Of a stretch of DNA of 10,724 bases, positions 1 to 5,253 are shown piece after piece (within the stretch, counting starts at the first letter, position 1; each line of letters starts with the position of its first letter). Under the pieces are notes generated by a model. It worked only from the letters and a program-made list of their open reading frames with translations. It was not told where the DNA came from and did no database searches. The DNA is taken from assembly GCA_036444495.1 (NCBI GenBank), contig JAZGBC010000142.1:1-10724 (forward strand), written 5' to 3'. A program made the position numbers and the translations under genes. This stretch comes from JAZGBC01 sp036444495 (GTDB lineage Bacteria; Pseudomonadota; Alphaproteobacteria; Kiloniellales; J153).

Positions 1-284
1 CCGGGCACGTAGTTGGCGTCCTTGCCGAGCATCTGCTGGGAGCGGTTGATCACGTCCTTGAGGATCTTGTTGAGCGCGTGGCCCATGTGGAGGTGGCCGT
101 TGGCGTAGGGCGGGCCGTCGTGCAGGATGAACTTCTCGCGCCCGGCGGCGGCCTCGCGCAGTTTCCCGAACAGGTCCATCTCCGCCCAGCGCGCCAGGAT
201 TTCCGGTTCGCGCTTGGGCAGGCCGGCGCGCATGGGAAAGTCCGTGCGCGGCAGGAAGATGGTGGATTTGTAGTCGAGGCTCAT
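1..284 (-). CDS. ileS: Isoleucyl-tRNA synthetase, N-terminal part (runs off the left edge)
   Basis: Class Ia aminoacyl-tRNA synthetase that charges tRNA-Ile in the cytoplasm. Only the first 94 or so residues are in the window. Seen: the reading frame begins MSLDYKSTIFLPRTDFPMR, a typical bacterial IleS start. It continues with HDGPPYANGHLHMGHALNK, which holds the PPYANG segment (residues 58-63) and the class I HxGH signature (H66, G68, H69) that binds ATP. The ATG at 282-284 fits the usual distance of about 60 residues to the signature; its Shine-Dalgarno is weak (an AGGCG about 10 nt upstream). It lies 98 bp downstream of ribF on the same strand, the common proteobacterial order ribF-ileS (often followed by lspA, which would lie outside). 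The gap holds a good promoter candidate, so ileS may be transcribed both with ribF and on its own. Confidence 0.97.
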   Translation of the reverse strand, partial: MSLDYKSTIFLPRTDFPMRAGLPKREPEILARWAEMDLFGKLREAAAGREKFILHDGPPYANGHLHMGHALNKILKDVINRSQQMLGKDANYVP

Positions 285-326
285 GGATTGGACGCCTAAC
301 GGTCGCGGCGCGGCGCGGGCGGGCGG

Positions 327-355
327 ATGTTATGGACGGGTCCTGGGAGCGTCAA
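327..355 (-). promoter_or_regulatory. Candidate sigma70-type promoter for ileS
   Basis: On the minus strand a TTGACG hexamer (350-355) is followed after exactly 17 bp by TAACAT (327-332). The -35 matches the consensus at five of six bases and the -10 at four of six. It lies in the ribF-ileS gap and would start transcription near 320, giving a leader of about 35 nt before the ileS ATG at 284. This is pattern matching only. Confidence 0.5.
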
Positions 356-382
356 GGACGGGCAGGCGCCCGCACCCACGCC

Positions 383-1387
383 CTACTTATCACGCTCGGG
401 GGTGACCGGTACGAAGGGCGCGGCGGGCCAGCTCGGGTCCCATTCCTCCCAGTCCAGGATGACCCGGGCGCGCCGGGCGTCCTCGGCCATCTGCGTCTTC
501 ATGGCCTCCAGGCCGTCGAACTTCCATTCGGGGCGCAGGAAATCGACGAGCGCCACGCGCAGGTGCTGTCCGTAGAGGTCCTCGTCGAAGTCGAAGAGGT
601 GAACCTCGAGCAGCGGCTCGCCGTCCTCCACCACTGTGGGGCGCACGCCCAGGCTGGCGACCCCGGCGTGCCATGTGGTGCCGCCCGCCCGGTCCAGCCC
701 GGCGCGCACCGCGTAGACCCCATAGGCCGGCTCCAGGATATCGCCCAATTCGATGTTGGCGGTGGGAAAGCCCAGCTCCCGGCCGCGCCGGTCGCCCTGT
801 TGGACGCGGCCCTCGATCTCCCAGTAGCGGCCGAGCAGGCGCGCCGCCCGCGTCGGGTTGCCCGCCTTGAGGTAATCGCGGATACCGGTCGAGGAATAGG
901 GCTCGCCCAGGGGCGCCGCGACCCGGCGCACCACGTAGACGCCGAAGCCATGCTCCCGGCCCAGGGCCTGCAGCAGGGCCGTATCGCCCTGGCGCTTGTG
1001 TCCGAAGGCGAAGTTGTCGCCCACCACCACGTGGCGAGCGCCCAGACCCTCGGCCAGGACCTGGCGCCCGAAGTCCCGGGCCGAGAGAGACGCGAGCGCC
1101 TCGTTGAACGGCAGCGCGAAGAGATTGTCCACGCCGAGCGCCTCGATCAGGCGCACCTTGAGGCGGAAGCTGGTCAACTGAAAGGGCGGCGCATCGGGCT
1201 GGAAGAAGCGGCGCGGGTGCGGCTCGAAGGTGAGCACGGCCTGCGTCGCCTCGAACTCCATGGCCAGGCGCCCGGCCTTCTCGATGATGGCCTGATGGCC
1301 CCGGTGCACGCCGTCGAAGTTGCCGATGGCCACCACGGCGCCCCGGACCTCGGACGGCAGATCTACGGTGTGCCGGAAAATCGCCAT
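383..1387 (-). CDS. ribF: Bifunctional riboflavin kinase / FAD synthetase
   Basis: Cytoplasmic enzyme that phosphorylates riboflavin to FMN and then adenylylates FMN to FAD. The 334 residues match the usual bacterial RibF length (about 310-335). Seen: the N-terminal FAD-synthetase half carries GNFDGVHRGH at residues 22-31, the nucleotidyltransferase HxGH-type motif, and YSSTGIRDYL from residue 164, the family's SSTxIR motif. The C-terminal flavokinase half begins near GRYWEIEGRV and has GFPTANIEL with the PTAN signature at residues 208-211, then GVYAVRA. Both halves look complete. The ATG at 1385-1387 places MAIFRHTVDLP before the first strand; no clear Shine-Dalgarno is visible. It lies 51 bp after maoC and 98 bp before ileS on the same strand, so it is most likely in that operon. 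No FMN-riboswitch-like element is apparent upstream. Confidence 0.96.
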   Translation of the reverse strand: MAIFRHTVDLPSEVRGAVVAIGNFDGVHRGHQAIIEKAGRLAMEFEATQAVLTFEPHPRRFFQPDAPPFQLTSFRLKVRLIEALGVDNLFALPFNEALASLSARDFGRQVLAEGLGARHVVVGDNFAFGHKRQGDTALLQALGREHGFGVYVVRRVAAPLGEPYSSTGIRDYLKAGNPTRAARLLGRYWEIEGRVQQGDRRGRELGFPTANIELGDILEPAYGVYAVRAGLDRAGGTTWHAGVASLGVRPTVVEDGEPLLEVHLFDFDEDLYGQHLRVALVDFLRPEWKFDGLEAMKTQMAEDARRARVILDWEEWDPSWPAAPFVPVTPERDK

Positions 1388-1438
1388 GGGGCAAGATAGC
1401 CCGGCGAAGGGGCGCTTGGTAGGGCGTGGCCGAAGGGG

Positions 1439-1942
1439 TTATTCGGCAGCCTGGACCCTGGCGCCCGCCTTGGATTGCCCGTTGCCGGCGGCCTTGCGCG
1501 ACCGCTCGGCGACCTCGGCGCGCCGGCTCACCGAAAGCGTGGCCTCGCCCTCGATCACCACCTTGTCCTCCACCGAACAGACCGTATCGACGGTGACCTT
1601 CTTGCTCTCCCGATCGACGTTCTTGATGGTGACCCGCGCGGTCACGGTGTCCCCGGCCTTGACCGGCGCGCGGAAGCGCAGGGTCTGATCCAGGTAGATG
1701 CAGCCCGGGCCGGGAAGGCGCGTACCCAGCACCGTCGAGATGAAGCTGGCGGACAGCATGCCGTGGGCGATGCGCCCCTTGAAGGCGGTCTGTGCGGCGA
1801 AGTCCGCGTCCAAATGTACCGGGTTGGTGTCGCCCGAAATACCCGCGAACAAGACGATATCGGCCTCGGTCAATGTCTTGGCGTAGACGTCGGTCATGCC
1901 CTCGGACAGGTCTTCCAGGTAATAGCCGTGCTTCTCTTCCAT
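1439..1942 (-). CDS. MaoC-family (R)-specific enoyl-CoA hydratase-like protein
   Basis: Hot-dog-fold protein of the MaoC/PhaJ type (167 aa), probably hydrating trans-2-enoyl-CoA to (R)-3-hydroxyacyl-CoA in the cytoplasm. Seen: the hydratase-2 signature FAGISGDTNPVHLD spans residues 32-45, with the expected catalytic Asp38 and His43. The conserved IAHGML follows at 58-63, then the hot-dog beta-strand region with RFRAPVKAGDTV. The length suits single-domain R-hydratases (about 135-165 aa), plus a basic, Ala-rich C-terminal tail of about 25 residues that is probably flexible. The ATG at 1940-1942 has a purine-rich GAGGGAGAG about 8 nt upstream and lies about 18 nt from the predicted transcription start. 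It heads the maoC-ribF-ileS operon. The exact substrate (PHA monomer supply, fatty-acid oxidation or another acyl-CoA) cannot be told from sequence. Confidence 0.88.
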   Translation of the reverse strand: MEEKHGYYLEDLSEGMTDVYAKTLTEADIVLFAGISGDTNPVHLDADFAAQTAFKGRIAHGMLSASFISTVLGTRLPGPGCIYLDQTLRFRAPVKAGDTVTARVTIKNVDRESKKVTVDTVCSVEDKVVIEGEATLSVSRRAEVAERSRKAAGNGQSKAGARVQAAE

Positions 1943-1966
1943 GGCCGGCTCTCTCCCTCGTGCGTA

Positions 1967-1995
1967 ATTTTATGACCTATTTAAGGTCTTTTCAA
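1967..1995 (-). promoter_or_regulatory. Promoter of the maoC-ribF operon with a palindrome in its spacer
   Basis: Minus strand: TTGAAA (1990-1995), a 17-bp spacer, then TAAAAT (1967-1972). Each hexamer is close to the sigma70 consensus. The spacer is almost entirely a 15-bp inverted repeat, GACCT-TAAAT-AGGTC (1974-1988), the classic place for a repressor operator. A second perfect palindrome, AATAATATTATT (1994-2005), abuts the -35. Predicted transcription start is near 1960, leaving a very short leader of about 18 nt before the maoC ATG. Confidence 0.6.
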
Positions 1996-2370
1996 TAATA
2001 TTATTTCGCCAAACGTAACGGAACTCATACCGCAGCGCAAGAGGAATTTGTGCACCGCATATATTATGCCTACGAATGATTAAGTAACGGTTTTTATTGA
2101 ATCATCCAGGCTCACGGGCGATCCGCGGTTGGTTGGACTGGCGCGCCTCCGGGCCCATCTTCGGCAGTGCCGCAGGGCTGGGGGCGTATAATTGGGCCCG
2201 ATTCGGCGACTCCCGCGCCGGGGCGGTCACGAGCATTTCATTTGCTAACTTAACGCGCATAATGCCCGGTACGAAAAGTCGGGCAGCCAAAGGCATCAAG
2301 ACCCGGGCCGGAAGCCCGCGGCCCCCCGGAAGCGGGGCGGCGCGGTGGGCATTGCGTAAAGCGGCGGGGG

Positions 2371-2375
2371 GGAGG
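2371..2375 (+). promoter_or_regulatory. Ribosome binding site deciding the TTG start of glpD
   Basis: A GGAGG core at 2371-2375, within a longer G run, lies 9 nt before the TTG at 2385. The dinucleotide-binding motif begins 12 codons after that TTG, as is usual for GlpD. The in-frame ATG at 2262 has no comparable site. Confidence 0.6.
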
Positions 2376-2384
2376 CACAAGGTT

Positions 2385-3932
2385 TTGGCAGGCAACGAGC
2401 CGGTCGATCTGCTGATCATCGGCGGCGGCATCAACGGCGCCGGCATCGCGCGCGATGCGGCCGGGCGCGGGCTGACGGTCGTGCTTTGCGAGCAAGGCGA
2501 CCTGGCCGGTGCCACCTCCTCGGCCAGCTCCAAGCTCATCCACGGCGGCTTGCGCTATCTCGAAACCTTCGAATTCCGCCTGGTGCGCGAGGCCCTGATC
2601 GAGCGCGAGGTGCTGCTCGGCGCCGCGCCCCACATTATTCGTCCGCTCACCTTCGTCCTACCGCACGACAGGGGGCTCAGGCCCGCCTGGATGGTCCGCC
2701 TGGGCCTGTTCCTCTATGACCATCTGGGCGGGAGAAAGCTCCTGCCGGCCTCCTATGGCATCGACCTGCGAAGCCATCCCGCCGGCGGGCCGCTCAAGGA
2801 GACGTTCTCGAAGGCTTTCTGCTATTCCGACTGCTGGGTCGATGACGCGCGCCTGGTGGTACTCAACGCCATGGCCGCGGCCGAAAGCGGCGCGGAGATC
2901 CTGCCGCGCACGCGCTGCAGCGGGGCGCGGCGCATGGACGATCACTGGCTGGCCACCCTGGAGCCCGCCGGGGGCGGCGTGATCCGGCACCTGCGCGCGC
3001 GGGCGCTCGTCAACGCGGCCGGCCCCTGGGTGACCGAGGTGCTGGACGGCATCGCCGGCGTGCAGTCCAACCGCGGCCTGCGCCTGGTCAAGGGCAGCCA
3101 CATCGTGGTGCCGCGCCTGCATGACGGCGAGGAGGCCTTCCTTCTGCAGAACGACGACCGGCGCGTTATCTTCGTGATGCCCTACGAGGATGAGTTCTCT
3201 CTCATCGGCACCACCGACATCCCCTTCACGGGCGATCCGGCAAGCGCGGAGATTTCCGCCGACGAGGTTACCTACCTCTGCGACGCGGTGAACCGCTATT
3301 TCACGGCCCAGATCTCGCCCGACCAGGTCATCTGGAGATACGCCGGTATACGGCCGCTGTACGACGACATGAACCGGAACGTCTCGGCGGTCACGCGCGA
3401 CTACGTCTTCGACGTGGACGCGGGCTCCGGCGCCACCTTCGGCCAGGGCGACGCACCGCTCCTCTCCATCTTCGGCGGCAAGATCACGACCTACCGCAAG
3501 CTGGCCGAACACGCGCTGGCGCAGTTGCTGCCGCTCCTGGGCTCGGCCGCTCCGGCCTGGACCGAGGGCGCGCCGCTGCCGGGCGGCGATCTGCCGGGCG
3601 CGGATTTCGAGGCCTTCCTGACCCGGCTGCGCAGCGATTATCCCTGGCTGCCCGGGCCCCTGGCCCGGCGTTACGCGCGCGCCTACGGGACACGCACCCA
3701 AGTGCTTCTGTCGGGCATTCGAAGCCTGGCGGAGTTGGGCGAGGACTTCGGCGGCGGCCTGTACGAGGCCGAAGCGGATTACCTAGTGCATCACGAATGG
3801 GCCATGAGCGCCGAGGATATCCTCTGGCGCCGCTCCAAGCTAGGATTGCACCTGTCGAGCGAAGCCGAGGCGCGGATGGAGACCTGGCTGGAGCGGCAGG
3901 AAAACCAGGCCCGGAGGGCCGTGACACCATGA
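2385..3932 (+). CDS. glpD: Aerobic (FAD-dependent) glycerol-3-phosphate dehydrogenase
   Basis: Monotopic membrane flavoenzyme that oxidises sn-glycerol-3-phosphate to dihydroxyacetone phosphate and passes electrons to ubiquinone. From the TTG at 2385 the protein has 515 residues, the family's usual size (about 500-515). Seen: the FAD-binding Rossmann motif DLLIIGGGINGAGIARDAAGRG with GGGINGAG at residues 13-20; the GlpD/GlpA signature SSASSKLIHGGLRYLE; a mid-protein VNAAGPWV; the substrate-domain segment GTTDIPFTGDP; IRPLYDD; and the FGGKITTYRKLAE motif before the C-terminal domain. All regions look intact. The start is chosen by the GGAGG site and by alignment to the GGGINGAG motif; an ATG at 2262 would add 41 unconserved-looking residues. 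No glpK, glpF or glpR is beside it, so glycerol uptake and regulation must be encoded elsewhere. A strong terminator follows at 4014, making this a single-gene transcription unit. Confidence 0.96.
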   Translation: MAGNEPVDLLIIGGGINGAGIARDAAGRGLTVVLCEQGDLAGATSSASSKLIHGGLRYLETFEFRLVREALIEREVLLGAAPHIIRPLTFVLPHDRGLRPAWMVRLGLFLYDHLGGRKLLPASYGIDLRSHPAGGPLKETFSKAFCYSDCWVDDARLVVLNAMAAAESGAEILPRTRCSGARRMDDHWLATLEPAGGGVIRHLRARALVNAAGPWVTEVLDGIAGVQSNRGLRLVKGSHIVVPRLHDGEEAFLLQNDDRRVIFVMPYEDEFSLIGTTDIPFTGDPASAEISADEVTYLCDAVNRYFTAQISPDQVIWRYAGIRPLYDDMNRNVSAVTRDYVFDVDAGSGATFGQGDAPLLSIFGGKITTYRKLAEHALAQLLPLLGSAAPAWTEGAPLPGGDLPGADFEAFLTRLRSDYPWLPGPLARRYARAYGTRTQVLLSGIRSLAELGEDFGGGLYEAEADYLVHHEWAMSAEDILWRRSKLGLHLSSEAEARMETWLERQENQARRAVTP

Positions 3933-4013
3933 CTCTTCGGCCGGAAGGTATGACCGGGATGTAGCTCGAAGTAGGCGGCAAGAACCTAAGTCTATCGAAG
4001 CCAGCCTCTTTGC

Positions 4014-4047
4014 GGGCGGGACGGGCGGCCGTCCCGCCCCTTTTCTC
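4014..4047 (+). terminator. Intrinsic terminator of glpD
   Basis: A perfect 11-bp GC-rich stem (GGGCGGGACGG, 4014-4024, pairing with 4029-4039) closes a GCGG tetraloop and is followed at once by C-TTTT-CT. It lies 81 bp after the glpD stop. This is the clearest rho-independent terminator in the window. Confidence 0.9.
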
Positions 4048-4668
4048 TGCTTCTTGCTCGGCCGGGAGCCGGCCGCCGCTCGCGGCGGTGGCCGCGGACG
4101 ATTCCAGCGCATAAATCCGCAGTATTAGGAGAGAAAATACTAATAATAAAATTTAATATAACTTTTAATATTTAACTAATTCAAAGACTTTTCTTTATTT
4201 ACCTCTTGTTTTTGTTCCATTAACTTCCCACTTACTGTATATTACCAGACAACGGTTTGAACGAGGACGGGAGGTTCAACCGCCGGTGATGCGTGGAACC
4301 CGCAGTTTCGGGAGGGGTACAGGAATCCGCACGGCAGGAGCCGCGGCGAGCCGGGCCGGCGCGCGCGCGCGGAGACGCCCAACCGGCGGCACCCAGGCGG
4401 TTTTATCCAGTGAATCCCGCCCACAACCGGGGCTGGTAAAGGGAACCTTAAGCCCTCCGGACCGACAATGCCGGGATTCGGCAACCGGGGCCGGTCTGCG
4501 GCCGGTTTCGGCGTGGCCGGACGGTTCTGCGCATCTCGGCTGGTTAGAGGGCCGGGGCGGCAGTGCCGATTCTGCGGTTGGTGACACAAGTAACGGCGGG
4601 CCCGGGCGGCCGGCCGCGCGGGCCCCGGGTCGCGCGGGAACCGGCGCCGAGCCCGGCGGAATAGGCCT
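4048..4668. other. AT-rich island and long GC-rich leader upstream of the yfiR-kinase unit
   Basis: About 620 bp without a supportable gene, in two contrasting parts. Part one (about 4117-4250) is extremely AT-rich for this genome and includes alternative small hairpins (AGTATT 4121-4126 with AATACT 4136-4141; TATTAG with CTAATA overlapping them). Part two (about 4250-4668) is GC-rich with many inverted repeats. The first, at 4253-4282, pairs CGGTT-GAAC with GTTC-AACCG around one bulged T, right where a transcript from the candidate promoter would begin. I matched it to no riboswitch class I know by eye. An open frame at 4286-4672 translates to a low-complexity G/R/A/P-rich sequence and is probably not coding. 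Confidence 0.5.
4215..4243 (+). promoter_or_regulatory. Weak promoter candidate for the yfiR-kinase operon
   Basis: A TATATT hexamer (4238-4243) sits at the downstream end of the AT-rich island. The hexamer 17 bp upstream, TTCCAT (4215-4220), is a poor -35, so the upstream AT tract might act as an UP-like element or an activator may be needed. A start near 4250 would give a leader of about 420 nt before yfiR. Confidence 0.3.
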
Positions 4669-5235
4669 ATGACCGGCGGAGCGCTCAAGTCACTCGCAAC
4701 GGCGATCGTTTGCGCGATCTTCCTGACCCTGGGCATAGCCGGCCCGCGGGCCGAGCCCGCTTCCTCGCCCAAGGCGCCGGCCGAGTACATGGTCAAGGCC
4801 GCCTTCCTCTACAACTTCGCGAAATTCACCCAGTGGCCCGAGGGAACCTTCCCCGAGGGCGGGCCGCTCAGCGTCTGCGTGTACGGCCAGGATCCCTTCG
4901 GCAAGGCCCTCCAGTCGATCGTCGGCAAGTCGATCCGGGGGCACGAGATCACCGTCCAGACAGTGACCACCATCGAGGCGAGCGCCGCCTGCCACCTGCT
5001 GTTCATCGGCGAGTCCGAGCAGGAGCGCTTGGGCGCCATTCTCGAGGCGCTTGTCGGCAAGCCCGTGCTCACCATCGCGGACTTTCCCGACTTCGCCCGG
5101 AGCGGCGGGATCATCCGCCTCAAGACCAACAAGGAGAAGAAAATCCGCTTCGTGATCAACATCGGCACCGCGAAACGCGCCGGGCTTCAGCTCAGCTCGA
5201 AGCTTCTGAACCTGGCCGAGATCGTCTCCAACTAA
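4669..5235 (+). CDS. YfiR-family (DUF4154) periplasmic regulator protein
   Basis: Predicted secreted protein of 188 aa in the YfiR/DUF4154 family. In Pseudomonas, YfiR is a periplasmic repressor that holds the CHASE8-containing diguanylate cyclase YfiN inactive; the target here is probably the adjacent kinase (inference). Seen: a signal peptide (K7, hydrophobic 9-25, likely cleavage after PRA, residue 28), then the family opening EYMVKAAFLYNFAKFTQWPEG (39-59), LSVCVYGQDPFG, ACHLLFIGESE, GKPVLTIADFPDFARSGGIIRL and the C-terminal KKIRFVINIGTAKRAGLQLSSKLLNLAEIV. The mature protein has two cysteines, C70 and C108, at positions that suggest the conserved disulfide of the family. The ATG at 4669 has GGCGGA 8 nt upstream and places the signal peptide correctly. 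The stop is 18 nt before the kinase ATG, so co-transcription and translational coupling are likely. Confidence 0.9.
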   Translation: MTGGALKSLATAIVCAIFLTLGIAGPRAEPASSPKAPAEYMVKAAFLYNFAKFTQWPEGTFPEGGPLSVCVYGQDPFGKALQSIVGKSIRGHEITVQTVTTIEASAACHLLFIGESEQERLGAILEALVGKPVLTIADFPDFARSGGIIRLKTNKEKKIRFVINIGTAKRAGLQLSSKLLNLAEIVSN

Positions 5236-5253
5236 AGCGGATTACCCAGTCAC

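Larger units (their letters stand above)
1943..2384. other. Divergent intergenic region between maoC and glpD
   Basis: About 440 bp with no convincing gene. The left half (1965-2100) is AT-rich and holds the maoC promoter and a 13-bp palindrome, GCATA-TAT-TATGC (2057-2069). The right half is GC-rich and must contain the glpD promoter. A perfect TATAAT at 2187-2192 lacks a recognisable -35 17 bp upstream, so a glpD promoter there would need an activator; this is weak. A reading frame in phase with glpD stays open from a TTG at 2097, but its translation (rich in G, A, R and P) does not look like protein and precedes the FAD-binding motif by far too much. Confidence 0.55.

Noticed and set aside
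332..1399. 355-codon open frame antisense to ribF
   Set aside because: It is the codon-position shadow of ribF in GC-rich DNA: its translation is rich in R, A, G, H and Q with no motif, while the minus strand gives a full RibF.
2187..2192. Perfect TATAAT as the glpD promoter
   Set aside because: No -35 hexamer at 16-18 bp upstream, so on its own it is not enough to call a promoter; mentioned only within the intergenic description.
3929..3964. 11-codon frame overlapping the glpD stop by ATGA
   Set aside because: Too short, no similarity, and followed by the glpD terminator; the overlap is probably chance.
3640..3981. Minus-strand frames across the 3' end of glpD
   Set aside because: Proline/arginine-rich shadow translations with no motifs, opposite a well-supported glpD C-terminus.
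4286..4672. 128-codon frame ending in an ATGA overlap with the yfiR start
   Set aside because: The overlap is attractive, but the translation is low-complexity (G, R, A, P, S), has no recognisable fold or ribosome site, and follows the inverted repeats of the leader.
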